A stretch of 64,000 nucleotides of DNA from Magicicada septendecula (GCA_034769895.1 JAWRYS010001456.1:1-64000), one strand, 5' to 3'; positions 23,704-35,697 are shown, counted from the first letter of the stretch. Notes: generated from the sequence alone by a model not told the origin. Made by a program: numbers and translations.

Positions 23704-25167
23704 TTACCCGTGGTCCATCATTTCCTCTGCACTTGTGGTTCGGGTAACCTGGGGGTGTAGAACTACTTCCATCCTTGTGAAATAGGTATCTTCTATCTTG
23801 TACCACAATTCTTCTAATATCATATGTTCATTGGTATCCATGGCTGCTTCCATCATGTTATTATGTGGTTCATTAATCAAAGAAGTTAATTGTACCTCCC
23901 TCGTTAATGTTATCATTGATTTTTTAGTCTGCATTTCCAATTCGGGTGTACTCAAGTGTTTTAGAGACCTTCGTAATTTGTGACACACTATTTTGTTGTG
24001 GGTCCTTTCTGTTTCTTGTATCTTCCATTTACATATCGATTTGCTGAAGTTTTCCTCCGCTAGTTTGTTGTGAATTCCCTCTATAATTGCTTTTGAGGTC
24101 CTCCTACAGTCTTTATATTTCATGTATTTGCTTTGGTCAGTAATGGGTAAATTAAACACATCGATTAGTCCATGCTTCATCATCTCCACTTCTTCTCTTG
24201 TTTTTATTAGTTTCTTTTTAAGTATTATTCCCATTTCCTTTGTTTCCTTAATCTTCTTAATTATTCGATTCTTCTTTATTCTTCTACAGTTGGTTTCTAT
24301 GTACTTGATTTTCCTTTTATTTTGGTTATCTTTATTTTCAGAAAACAATACACTTGATTCTTCTACAATTTCCATCTCCTTTATTTTCTGAGTTACCGTT
24401 TCCTTGTTCTTATTCAACGTTTCTTCGATACCTTCAGAAGTGGTGTCTAGCGTTTCATTCAACTGTGTGAAACCACTATCTAATGTTTCATTAAGTTGAT
24501 CTGCTGGATAATTTGTTTCTTCCCATTTCTTGTTCATCCCCGTTTTTGTCTGCTTGATTTCTTCACGATACCCTATTAGTATGTATCTTAATTCTTCTCT
24601 ATTCTTCTCACTGTCTTCCTTCAACTGTCTTTGAAGTGTTTCACTATTGTTCTCAATCTTGTTGTTTAATATCTCAAAATCTTTCTTTATTTGCCTCTTC
24701 AGCTCCCCACTCTTCTTTTCTAACGTTTCTTGGTTTCTTTTCAGGGCTTCATGGTTGCTTTCCATCTTATGATTTATAAGTTCTGTGTCCTCCTTGATTT
24801 GCTTCTTTAATTCTTTATGATTCTTCTCATTATCCTCCTTCATTCCCTCTTGTAATAATTCTAATTTTTTATTCAATTCTTCCTTGTCCTCTTTTCTCTG
24901 TTCCTGCATTTTGTTATTCCCCTCCATTAGGATTTTTAACATCTCCTGCATGCTCAGGTCCTCTTTCTGAGTGGGTTTACTTGGTTGGTCCCCGACTATT
25001 CCTTCTACTTCCATTTCTGGTTGGGTTGGATTTTCTGGTTGGTCCTCTTGGGGATCCTCTTCGAACAATTCTCCGATCATTTCTTCAATTTCTTCCATCT
25101 CTTCTTGGTCGGTACCTTCCGTTCCTTTCCTTGTTTGGTATCTTGTAACCATGGAATGTCTCCTCAT
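23704..25167 (-). CDS. Gag-like coiled-coil protein of family B, copy 1
   Basis: 487 residues, starting MRRHSMVTRYQTRKG about 25 bases after the primer binding site. Residues 20-65 are acidic. Residues about 70-270 are a very long heptad coiled coil, in which blocks with KEDxE and NHEALKRNQETLEKK-type phrases recur. Residues 285-345 are strongly basic (CRRIKKNRIIKKIKETK), a possible nucleic-acid-binding stretch. The last 140 residues form a mixed domain ending EEMMDHG, like the DGG end of the A-type proteins. No zinc knuckle, protease or reverse transcriptase is present. It differs from copy 2 at one residue (Ile versus Leu in TELINHKM). A gag role is inferred from position. The intact frame in both copies suggests recent duplication or conservation. 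Confidence 0.7.
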   Translation of the reverse strand: MRRHSMVTRYQTRKGTEGTDQEEMEEIEEMIGELFEEDPQEDQPENPTQPEMEVEGIVGDQPSKPTQKEDLSMQEMLKILMEGNNKMQEQRKEDKEELNKKLELLQEGMKEDNEKNHKELKKQIKEDTELINHKMESNHEALKRNQETLEKKSGELKRQIKKDFEILNNKIENNSETLQRQLKEDSEKNREELRYILIGYREEIKQTKTGMNKKWEETNYPADQLNETLDSGFTQLNETLDTTSEGIEETLNKNKETVTQKIKEMEIVEESSVLFSENKDNQNKRKIKYIETNCRRIKKNRIIKKIKETKEMGIILKKKLIKTREEVEMMKHGLIDVFNLPITDQSKYMKYKDCRRTSKAIIEGIHNKLAEENFSKSICKWKIQETERTHNKIVCHKLRRSLKHLSTPELEMQTKKSMITLTREVQLTSLINEPHNNMMEAAMDTNEHMILEELWYKIEDTYFTRMEVVLHPQVTRTTSAEEMMDHG

Positions 25168-25191
25168 AATCGCCGCTAGTCTCCTTTTCTA

Positions 25192-25209
25192 GCCCCACGT
25201 TGGGCGCCA
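25192..25209 (-). other. Primer binding site of B copy 1, tRNA-Lys1,2 type
   Basis: The minus strand reads TGGCGCCCAACGTGGGGC, complementary to tRNA-Lys1,2 and so different from the Lys3-type site used by A and A'. It lies 3 bases from LTR2. Confidence 0.92.
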
Positions 25210-26374
25210 ATCTGTAACGTTATTTTTATTGTGGTCGTCGTCTCTTTATTCAACGAGTATAGGGTATGTGTGTAGTGCATTCGTCTCGCACTGGGGTCAT
25301 TACATCTATTCTTGCGCTAACGATGTCCGTAGCGACGTTATAATTACCAGTACAACGCAGTAGTAACCTTACCTGTTAGTAAATAGGGATTTGTGATTCC
25401 CGGGTGGCGCCAAATTGTTTATTAAAAACAATTAAAATTCTTAGATAATATGGTTTAACTAAGTTCACAGCTGTGATGGCCGGAGCATTCAAATACTTCC
25501 CGCCTTGGTTAGATGGCTGACTCGATCAAGTAGTGTGTCGATTTGCAACGTGAGCGCTGTACCGTCAAAGCTAATTCGCTAACAAACACAAATTATATGA
25601 TACACTCCCTATGAAATAATAACAATGGTTACTCCCTGTACTAGTTATTTTAATGGTTGATAAATACATTTTCAGTTTGACAATTAAATTATATTGGTTG
25701 ATTAATAAATTTCCACCGACTTTTTACATGAAACACTTATTCTCAGGATGATGAATCGATTTTGGTAACGAGGTATTCACATCAGCATGGCTGCAGTTTT
25801 GGTTAATTTACAATATACTCGTTCAAAATCGGAATTCTTTTGATTACAAGACAAATAATTCCTATGATTACAATAAAAAGTACATTACCTTACTTTCTGT
25901 GTACTTAAATAATAAGGTGTGTGTTTACAATCTGTTCTGTAGTGTCGTTAAATGTGTTTATAAAGTTCGTATTCACACAACAGGTTATGTATTATGTTAA
26001 CAAGTTTTCAGTGTGTTATTTTTCTTAATTAATCTTTGAAAGAGAATATTCGGTGGACAGTGATAGTTTATTACTTTTAGAAATATTTAAAGTGAGTTTA
26101 TTTTTTGGAAATAGGGTAATTAAGGATACTTAACACATCAGATGACTTGGTGTTATCAAACATTGAGTTGGAAGAGGATTGGGCTGCAATCGTTTTCTGG
26201 TTTCATTACTCTTGGGACTTAAGTAGGTCTGGCGTCCTTTTCATATTAGATGTGGTCATATTTTCCTTTAATTTCCTGGTTATTTTGGTCCTTGGCATCA
26301 GTTGACAGTTCCAGTTGTTCGTCTGCTTCTTATTCGATCATCGTTTTGAATTTTGTTTATTAATTTTACATTTT

Positions 26375-27131
26375 ACTTCCATATTCCTTAAGGAAATGGA
26401 AGTATGGTGATGGCAAAAAAAATCGTGTTCGAGATTATCATTTTACTTCCATATTCCTTAAGGAAATGGAAGTATGGTGATGGCAAAAAAAATCGTGTTC
26501 GAGATTATTGCAGATTCTGATTGTACTACACTCAAAACATGAAAAAAAGTCGTTTTTTGAAAAGTGTGTCTGTCTGTGTGTCTGTAGATTTTTTTTTTTT
26601 TTTTGCAAACGATAACAGCCGCAAATTCAAACAGAATTAAAAGATTATTTGCATACAGCCCTAAATTGCAGAGTTCTCAAGACCTATTGTTTTTGGTGAA
26701 GATCGGTTAAGGGAAAGGGGTAGTTTACCTGCAGCATTTTTTTATCGGGGTATTTTCTATGGCAAACAATAACAGCCGCAAATTCAAACAGAATCAAATA
26801 ATTTTTTGCATGCAGCCCTGATTTGTAGAGTACTCAAGACCTGTTGTTTTTGGTGAAGATCGGTTAAGGGGAAGGGGTAGTTTACCTGCAACCTTTTACG
26901 TTTTAACAAGAGTAAAGTACTTGAAAATTCATTTAAACTTTTTCAAACAATGGTAATTGTTAAAAATAAAATAATTTTGTTTCCAGGCAATAAAATTATA
27001 ATTTTTTCATTTTAATGTAAATCATGTATAAGAGAAAATATATCGTCCGTGGCAGGCAAGCATATCTCAGTTATGTACTGTTTACGTTTCCATTTTGTTA
27101 TTATGACTACCACAATAAAAAGGCAGGGAAG

Positions 27132-27162
<31 letters not shown>

Positions 27163-29847
27163 TCGCGTTATTTCTGGCCTCATTCATGTTTATTTTCTTA
27201 CATTTGCACGCCTTTTAAATGGAAAGTGCCGAACCCATACCAACATCACGCGTGCAAGCCGAAAAAGTGTCCAGTGTGGATAGCGATTTGCTTCCTGTGG
27301 ATCTCTGGGCAGTGTAACTGCACGTGTTTACAGAGGAACGATTCATAGACAGACTTTTCGTCTTTAGGGAATGAACCCTCTGCAAGATGCTGAGGGTCCA
27401 TGAGTGACTTCGGAGCGCTCCTTCTTTTTCGCGTGTTTGTTCTGTGAAACATGCACTGTAGATTCGCAGCTTGATAGGAACGCTGCAACTAGCAACACTG
27501 TAGCAACGCTCAATAGGAAATGTTGAAAATTTTTGTCCACGGTGTACCCTCATACACACTAAACCTGCTCTGATGTTTTAATTACGGACATCATAATATT
27601 AAAACTTTGGAAACTTGAGCACTACTTAATGGAGATCAATCATTAACTTATACAAGCCATTAATTTTATGCATATTTTTTATATATATGTGTACAACGTT
27701 ATCGGCAACAAAGAAGTAGTTTTTGTTAAAATTCCTTCCCGGGTTATTTGGCCGTAGTCCAATGGTTTTTCTACAAAACCAGACGTTTCGGCAATCCCAT
27801 CGACTTCCATCATCAGTGAAAATCGAGTGCAATAACGTGAGGTGGTATACGTTAGTGACCACAGTACTGTGGTTAAGGCTGAAGCAGTAAGTAGAAGGAA
27901 GTAGTTTCTATGGTAATATTTCATTTTGAAAATGATTTTAAATATAAATCTTAGAATATGGAAGTCATGTATGGTTCTCCATACCGATATTTACTTCCAT
28001 ATTCCTTAAGGAAATGGAAGTACAGTATGGTGATGGCAAAAAAAAATCGTGTTCGAGATTATTGCAGATTCTGATTGTACTACACTCAAAACATGAAAAA
28101 AAGTCGTTTTTTGAAAAGTGTCTGTCTGTGTGTATGTAGATTTTTTTTCTATGGCAAACGATAACAGGCACAAATTCAAACAGAATCAAATAATTTTTTG
28201 CATACAGTCCTGATTTGTAGAGTACTCACGACATATTGTTTTTGGTGAAGATCGGTTGAAGGAAAGGGGTAGTTTACCTCCAATGGGTTTTTTTTATCAA
28301 GGGTAATTTTTTTTTTTTTTGGCAAACGATAACAGCCGCAAATTCAGACAGAATCAAATAATGTTTCGCATACAGCCCTGAATTATGGAGTTCTCAAGAC
28401 CTATTGTTTTTGGTGAAGAACGGTTAAGGGAAAGGCGTAGTTTACCTGCAACGTTTTATGTTTTAACAAGGGTATTTTCTATGGCAAACGATAACAGCCG
28501 CAAATTCAAACAATCAAATAATTTTTTGCATGCAACTCTGAATTGTAGAGTTTTCAAGACCTATTGTTTTTGGTGAAGATCGGTTAAGGGAAAGGGGTAG
28601 TTTACCAGCAACGTTTTACGTTTTAACAAGGGTAATTTTTTGTATGACGAACGATAACTGCCGCATATTCAAACAGAATCAAATAATTTTTTGCATACAT
28701 CACTGAATTGTAGAGAACTGAACTCAAGGCCTTTTGATTTTGGTGAAGATCGGTTAAGGGGAAGGGGTAGTTTACCTGCAACCTTTTACGTTTTATCAAG
28801 AGTAAAGTACTTGAAAATTCATTCAAACTTTTTCAAACAATGGTAATTGTTAAAAATAAAATAATTTTGTTGCCAGGCAATAAAATCATAATTTTTTCAT
28901 TTAAATGTAAATCATGTATGAGAGAAAATATATCGTTCGTGGCAGGCAAGCATATCTCAGTTATGTAATGTTTACGTTTCCATTTTATTATTATGACTAC
29001 CGCAATAAAAAGGCAGGGAACACACACACACACACACACACAATTTGCGTTATTTCTGGCCTCTTTCCTGTTTATTTTCTTACATTTGCACGCTTTTTAA
29101 ATGGAAAGTGCCGAAACCCATACCAACATAACGCGTGCAAGGCGAAAAAGTGTCCAGCGTGGATAGCGATTTGCTTCCTGTGAATCGCTGGGCAGTGTAA
29201 CTGCACGTGTTTACAGAGGAAAGATTCATAGACAGACTTTTCGTCTTTAGGGAATGAACCCTCTGCAAGATGCTGAGGGTCCATGAGTGACTTCGGAGCG
29301 CTCCTTCTTTTCCGCGTGTTTGTTCTGTGAAACGTACACTGTAGATTCGCAACTTTACTCTAAGCAACGCTCAACAGGAAATGTTGAAAATTTTTGTCCA
29401 CGGTGTACCCTCATACGCACTAAACCTGCTGTGATGTTTTAATTACGGACATCATAATATTAAAACTTTGGAAACTTGAGCACTACTTAATGGAGATCAA
29501 TCATTAACTTATACAAGCCATTAATTTTATGCATATTGTTTATATATATGTGTACAACGTTATCGGCAACAAAGAAGTAGTTTTTGTTAAAATTCCTTCC
29601 CGGGTTATTTGGCCGTAGTCCAATGTTTTCTACAAAACCAGACGTTTCGGCAATGCCATTGACTTCCATCATCAGTGAAAATCGAGTGCGATAACGTGAG
29701 GTGGTATACGTTAGTGACCACAGTACTGTGGTTAAGGCTGAAGCAGTAAGTAGAAAGAAGTAGTTTCTATGGTAATATTTCATTTCGAAAATGATTTTAA
29801 ATATAAATCTTAGAATATGGAAGTCATGTATGGTTCTCCATACTGAT
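26375..29847 (+). mobile_element. Element X2: tandem dimer plus 70-bp partial start
   Basis: A 70-bp piece of the X start (26375-26444, ending with a repeat of the flank catttt) is followed by monomer 2a (26445-27992) and monomer 2b (27993-29847), head to tail. Hairpins gtatggttctccatac lie at 27969-27984 and 29828-29843. The empty site is LTR1 near 8862 (ttttacatttttttatt), so it sits in a run of T. The minisatellite has 2 units in 2a and 4 in 2b, with short (CA)n at 27132-27160 and 29020-29042. Core sequences are nearly identical to X3. No gene. Confidence 0.75.
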
Positions 29848-31422
29848 TTTTTTATTAAAAATTGGTCTTTCAAAATTCGGCTTCTGTTCTGCATGAGTGA
29901 TGCTTTACGAGTAATGATATTCAACCGTAATTCCGTCCCTAACGGCAGTTGCTATGGTTACCACTAAAATTTGTTTGGCTCAGATTGACATAATCCATTG
30001 TTATCAAAATTTGAATTCTTTTCAAAATCCTTGTACATCTTCTGATTGCTTTTATTCCTCTGTCTTCCCTTCTAATTATTAACTATTATCACTGTTATTT
30101 GTATTTCATTTCATAGATTAATTTGATACCCCACAAGTTTGGGTTATTTTATGTTTTATGATTTTACAATTATTTTAATAGTTACTAATTACATTTCTTT
30201 TTTAATTTAAATCCTTATTATAATATTTTGCTTTAAAAATGATTTACAATTTATCCTTGGTTAGTTATTCGCCTCGGATTTGCTAATTTCTTTGCTAACT
30301 TATTACAATTTGTAGTTGTTTGTTCTTGACAGTTAGGCATTTTCATAGGCCTAAGTAGCCATTATATGTATTTACTTATTTCATACAAATTATGTCTCTT
30401 TTTAGCTTAATGAGCTTAGCTTTGTTAGTATAATTGGTTGTGTTACTTATTGATGTGTTTTGGCTTGTTGTAGTGTTATGATTATGTTAATATTATTTTA
30501 TACATCATGAATTGCTAATTATTTACTATCTGGTTTTCTCGTTTACATTTCTTTACTTTCCTACTCATTTAATTTGCCAATAAAAACAATGTGGCCATTA
30601 TTTACTACTTTTGTTCACATAAAATACAACATCTAGGTCTATGATCTGTATAATTCTTCCAGCCATATCCTATTCGTAAACAATTATTTAATAATTATTT
30701 GATAACATTTGTTTACAGTTCATTTCACTTTATATCATTTTTTTGTGTGATAAACAACATCACCTTTTTTGGACTTACTTTAATAATGATCCCTGGTAAC
30801 ATGGGGTGTTTATTGATTTGTTTTAACTTCTTAATTTTTTAAATACTCTTTACTTTCACTCCATGCTAACACTATCTGTTTTCTCTTTCATGGGATTCTC
30901 CCTTTTAACTATAACTGTATTCAATTAAACTTAACAATAATGTTCTTTCTTAATTAATACTGTCTTTATCACTTTTCAGTGTTCATTATACCTTAATTAA
31001 CTGTTTACACTTAATACTATTCTTAACAACTTTCTTAATTACTAATATTTTTCACTGTTAAACCTTTTTGTGTTTCTTATTGATTTACTAAGTGTTTATG
31101 CTTTTATCCTTCACTATTTTTCACCATACAAACATTCTTTGTTATACATTATTCTCATTTAATCCTCACCTTCACTTTTAAATTATTTATTGTTGATTAT
31201 AATTTATTCAGTGTTTTTTTTCTTTATCACTTTATTTTGGGATTTTTACACTTCCACTTTTGCACTTCTAAAATGTTTTTGGTTTTAAGTGTTTCTAAAT
31301 GGGTAATCCCTATTATTACTTTCTCACTACCGTACTATCTCTTTCATTACAAATATCATTAACAATGTTAACAATTTTATGTCTCTATTGATTTTAACAT
31401 TACTTCTAACTTTAATATGCAG

Positions 31423-33185
31423 TGCAACGTAATAAATTGCAAAAGTTTCATGATATGATTTTGTATGTGTACAAATTTACATGTAATTTATGTTTGTGAT
31501 GCCCCACGTTGGAAGCGACATTCTATGTTCCCGATAACAAATTGCAAATTTAATTTAATTTAAATTTGTGGAGCCCCACGATCTTGGAGCACCAAATTTA
31601 TGCAACGTTACATATACATAAATAGGCGTGAACGATCTCACGTTCAAGATTGACAAATTCTTTAAACAATATAACATTTAAATTGGGGGTCAGGTGTATC
31701 TGCAATAAGAACTCTATGTAACTTGAAACGTTAATTAAAATTTATTTGATACTATAAAAAAATATGTGCACATGGCACTGACTTCGATTTTAAAACATTA
31801 GTTATTATTTGTTATTATGCCGTAAGGTTTAAGATATATACATCCTTACTGACTAAATATTCTATGCTACTAATTATTATATAAAAGAAAAATCTCATTT
31901 TCAGACTACTCAGTCTATTAATATGTTTCAAAATATCAATATTTAAATCTTTTTTTCTATATTGTAACGTACTCAAAATATTAATAGTTATTGTTTCTCA
32001 GTACTGTTTTCTCAAATACTAATTGTCTTCATTTAAATGCTTTGTAATCATTTTATATCATATTAATTTGAGCTCTTGTTACGTTAATCGTATTTCTAAA
32101 ACATCTATGATTTTAACTCTACTATACAAGAAACATTGCTCTTATTTTTAAATAAAATATTAATGTCTTTAACTGTCTTTGAATTCTTTGTATGATTAAG
32201 ATATGAATAAGTTGTCTATCACCTTATTGTCGTCAATCATACTCGATCATTTTTGTTCCATCGGTATTCGTCCTCGTCCCACCACCAGCGTCGGCTGTCT
32301 CTCTCTCTCTCTGGAACTCTCCTCTTGTCCAGCGTCGTATCTCTCTCTGGAACTCTTCTCTTGTCCAGCGTCGTATCTCTCTCTGGAACTCTTCTCTTGT
32401 CCAGCGTCGTATCTCTCTCTCTGGAACTCTCCTCTTGTCCAGCGTCGTATCTAAATAAATATGCCGTGCTGACGGGCATAAGCTCCCGCTGCACCGTGGA
32501 TGATTCAAGAAAGAGAACCACTGTAGCTTGCGTGTCCTATTTATACCCATGTCTTGGTCGACACCCTGCAGTGGTACGAAATCGACATGTTAGAAACTGT
32601 CTCTGGCTTCAGTTCCCCCACTCTTTGTCAAATTCGCAATTTTTTATATTTCTGCGAATTGCAGAGTCCTGTAAGTATACTCTTATACTTATCTTATAAC
32701 TATTTTTACAACACATGTTCACTGTAATTTTGGACATTGCAACTTAACCCTTTCGATTTGTACACAGTTATTTCACTATTGCACTTGTACGGTGTGTCAT
32801 TTTCGCGTGGTTTTTGTACACAGTATTTAGTAAATTTTATTACATTTTATGGTGCTTTTGGATTTTAATTCTTAATTCTAGTTTATGAATAATTACGGAA
32901 AAACAGTAATTGTGCAATTATTCATCTTGGGGTGGCAAACTCGCCTGCAGAGACCTGCGTTCACACACACTAGCAAAATACTGGTGTACACACTTTCAGT
33001 TACATTTGTGTGTGTGTGTATGCACGTCGATTCAGGTCGAAACACCTGTTCATATTTTTGTCTGAGCCAAGCTTGCAATCCCTGACATGCTTATTTCTAA
33101 TATATTATTAATTATTTACAGTTTATTAAGTAAATTTAAATTTTTATATTCCATGCTCAGTACATCACTTATTTGTACTGTCGCA
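31423..33185 (-). repeat. Left LTR of Y copy 2
   Basis: 1763 bp. It holds two degenerate PBS-like motifs (gccccacgttgg at 31501 and gccccacg...gagcaccaa at 31573-31595) followed by a second TGCAACG (31601), and four 36-bp tandem units at 32297-32452. It ends TGTCGCA. Confidence 0.75.
32297..32452. repeat. 36-bp tandem repeat (4 units) in Y LTR
   Basis: The unit contains ctctctctggaactct and cttgtccagcgtcgtat. Because 36 is a multiple of 3, several frames stay open across it and look like repetitive proteins. I do not regard these as genes. Confidence 0.92.
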
Positions 33186-33439
33186 TTATTCCTCTGCTTG
33201 GTAACAAAAAAAAATTTAATAAATTTATTTATTACAATTTTTTTTATTTATTTATTTATTTATTATTATTATTTGCAAAAAAATGTAACAAATAATAAAG
33301 AATAGTATTCGTCATTTCACCCTTAATTGGAGTGTAAACAAATGTCTTACCTCCCCTCTTCGTACGCTCACTGCTCGCGACCTTGTAGTAGGGTGGCTTT
33401 ACAAACAGCTGATTTTACTGGTTTCATTGACCTCTGTTT

Positions 33440-33830
33440 TCATGTGTAGAACTTCCTAAATGACGTTGCGTGGAATTTACCAATTTCTTTCTTCTGTATC
33501 TCATCATATACGATGAAAGTGTTCTGTCCTACTTGCTGTCTTAATGTATACGGTCCATTATAAAGTCTGAAGAATTTCTTCGCCGTATTATCACTCCGTT
33601 TTCCCACTGGATTTGCTTTGAGTATCTTTAGAACAACTTTGGTTGTGGATCGCATAATTGGGTACAGTCGGACTGCCTTGGAAAACACATCGATACATAC
33701 CAATATGTGCTTCACACCTCGACTTGATCGTGGTAAGGTCCCAGAAAATCCACTGCAATTAGCTCTCCTTTGTTTTCCTTCTGTATACTCTGCATTCCTA
33801 CATATGCGTGTAAATTCGGTCCTTAATTTT
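33440..33830 (-). pseudogene. Ty3/gypsy integrase remnant, core deleted (Y copy 2)
   Basis: The minus strand reads AYVGMQSIQKENKGE, LIAVDFLGP, then after a one-base frame change LPRSSRGVKHILVCIDVFSKA and VRLYPI. It then jumps at ILKANPVGKRS to the C-terminal FFRLYNGPYTLRQQVGQNTF and EIGKFHATSFRKFY. The first part is the start of a gypsy integrase catalytic core, with the first acidic residue in AVDF. The last part is the GPY/F module. The middle of the core, with the second Asp and the Glu of D,D-35-E, is missing, so it cannot integrate DNA. It is the only pol-derived sequence I find in any LTR element here. An identical remnant is at 51533-51923. Confidence 0.85.
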
Positions 33831-34416
33831 ACATTATCTTACTCATACATTCTTACCTTCGCTTCTAATCTTCCTTAGCTCTTTTCTTAACATGACATTA
33901 CTTTATCTAATACATTACTTATCAATACATTAACATTCATTACTTTTTATTACATTTCTTTAACATTACCTTTCTGATCGCTACAACTTTCTTGAAATAC
34001 ACTTCCGTAACAGAATACTCTTTTAGCTTGTAGTGTGTCGCATGATCGGTTACAGAGGAACTGTCTTGGAAAACAACGATATTTTTCTCGAAGTCCTTAA
34101 TCCTAAGTAGTCTCTGCCCTTATGACTTTTCACTCTCGCTTTCTTCTGTGTCCTTGTATCTTCAATAAGTGTTCGCTTGATCAGTCGTTCTAACAATTAT
34201 GGCAATTATTGCTCATCTTAATCATTTCTTCATATTTATAACATATCAATAATAACATTCCTTACCATTTCTTCATATTAATAACAACAGTAACATCTTT
34301 TACCATTACTTTCTTAAATATTTCTCTACAATAGCATTCCTTACCATCAATAATACATTTCTTAATTAACCCTTATATTATTACACATATTATTTCTTAT
34401 TACTAATAATTATTTA
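33831..34416 (-). other. Y internal spacer, no gene seen
   Basis: AT-rich sequence between the integrase remnant and the next ORF. No reverse transcriptase or protease motif is visible, so pol is mostly deleted. Confidence 0.5.
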
Positions 34417-34743
34417 TTAAGTTCGGTTCGGTGTGTCGTTTAAACTGACACCCCTCATTATACAATTGGTTGTTGTACACAGGAAATTCATTGTGTTCAC
34501 CCTCGTGTAGACAATGTCCGCGTTCCATTGTATTATTCCCTCGTTACCTTTCCGTTGCATAGCTGCGACGTTTGTTTTGATCATATAAGTCACCTGTTCA
34601 TAGAGCAATGTTTTCATCTTGCCTGTCGGCCACTTAAAATCTACTCTCTTTCTCTCGTTACAAATGCTTCGCTCTTTCTCAATTCTCTCGTCCCTAGTTT
34701 GGTTGAGTGAACCGACGTGAACAGCTGTCGACGGTTTTTTCAT
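34417..34743 (-). CDS. Unassigned Y internal ORF, 108 residues
   Basis: A basic reading frame starting MKKPSTAVHVGSLNQTRDER and containing CNERKRVDFKWPTGKMKTLL. It occupies the middle of the Y internal region and is unchanged in Y copy 3 (52510-52836). I do not recognise a domain. It lies where a decayed gag-pol junction would be, so it may be a leftover piece of gag or pol rather than a working gene. Confidence 0.3.
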   Translation of the reverse strand: MKKPSTAVHVGSLNQTRDERIEKERSICNERKRVDFKWPTGKMKTLLYEQVTYMIKTNVAAMQRKGNEGIIQWNADIVYTRVNTMNFLCTTTNCIMRGVSLNDTPNRT

Positions 34744-34777
34744 TCGTCATTTATGATAACCTCTGTAGTTTTCATAC

Positions 34778-34966
34778 TTAGTTATAATTATCGTTATTAT
34801 AATTATTGTGCGTATATCTAACATCATACTTAGCACAATTTTGCGTAGTGTTTCGTCTAGATAACTTACTACGTTTCTTGTTATACCTACAGTGATATTT
34901 ATCTCCGTAAGTGTAGTGCCTTAAGTGTTTCACCTTATGTGACTTACTAGTGTGTGTGTGACTCAC
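34778..34966 (-). CDS. Unassigned short Y ORF, 62 residues
   Basis: A His/Lys/Asn/Tyr-rich frame (MSHTHTSKSHKVKHLRHYTY). It is basic and could be a fragment of a nucleic-acid-binding gag tail. No zinc knuckle. It is kept in Y copy 3 at 52871-53059. Weak evidence. Confidence 0.2.
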   Translation of the reverse strand: MSHTHTSKSHKVKHLRHYTYGDKYHCRYNKKRSKLSRRNTTQNCAKYDVRYTHNNYNNDNYN

Positions 34967-35232
34967 AATTGGAATATCGCTATTAATAAGGTATGTTTTA
35001 TTAACCTTTATTTGCTTCTCCTCCTTAATGTTAATTACTTTTTTATAATTATCATTAGTAATTACACATGTATTTTCAGTTTGTATGAATTCTTCACATA
35101 CTATCTTTTCACATATTAGCTCCGTTTGTTTATTAATTATTCCACAGACATTTTCTGCGATCGTGTCAATACGTCTGTTTGTATTAACAATTTTTTCGGT
35201 TAATTGTGCATTACTATCAATTATACTTTGTT

Positions 35233-35529
35233 TTATTCAATATTATCAATTTTTAACTCTTCTAAACTCTCTGTAATTTTTATGGTGTCCTGTCTAAAAT
35301 TTTCGGACTGTAGCTCTAATTTATTTTCTAAACTTTCTGTTTGTTTTGCTGATTTATTTTCTAAACTTTCTGTTTGTTTCTTATTAGATTCTTTTAATTC
35401 GTCTATTCTAGCATTTAAATTTTCTGTCTGTTTATTTAAATTTTCTGTCTGTTTTGTGCTTAATTCATCGACCCAGGCACGCATCATCATCTGGAATGCT
35501 TCGACGTCTAAATTTCCTGGAGTCGTCAT
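35233..35529 (-). CDS. Short gag-like coiled coil of element Y, copy 2
   Basis: 98 residues starting MTTPGNLDVEAFQMMMRAWV, about 160 bases after the PBS-like site. From residue 28 on, near-repeats of KQTENLN / KQTESLENK build a coiled coil to the end (EELKIDNIE). The position and coiled coil match the N-terminal part of the A and B gag-like proteins, but the frame stops early, so it looks like a truncated gag. It is identical in Y copy 3 (53326-53622). Confidence 0.5.
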   Translation of the reverse strand: MTTPGNLDVEAFQMMMRAWVDELSTKQTENLNKQTENLNARIDELKESNKKQTESLENKSAKQTESLENKLELQSENFRQDTIKITESLEELKIDNIE

Positions 35530-35697
35530 GTTGAAGTATTATTAAAATATTTATTTAATAGTAATTCTTTAAAAATTATTATTGATAACCGTTCCCTACT
35601 TATTTATTTATTTCTGTATTTTTATTAATAGTTATTATTAATACTCATTACAGTTACACCTGTTACATAGACAACTATATTATTTGTGGGCGCCAGC

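Larger units (their letters stand above)
22519..25212 (-). other. Family B internal region, copy 1
   Basis: Minus-strand order: primer binding site 25192-25209, gag-like ORF 25167-23704, noncoding 23703-22534, purine tract at 22533-22523 (GAAGGAGAGGC) before LTR1. The noncoding part has a degenerate tandem repeat (23310-23620). It differs from copy 2 (38436-41130) at only about half a dozen bases that I can see. No pol gene fits in the 2.7 kb. Confidence 0.85.

Noticed and set aside
32203..32699. Repetitive LELSSCPAS / SGTLLLSSVV frames in Y LTRs
   Set aside because: A 36-bp repeat (a multiple of 3) keeps frames open on both strands. These are not genes.
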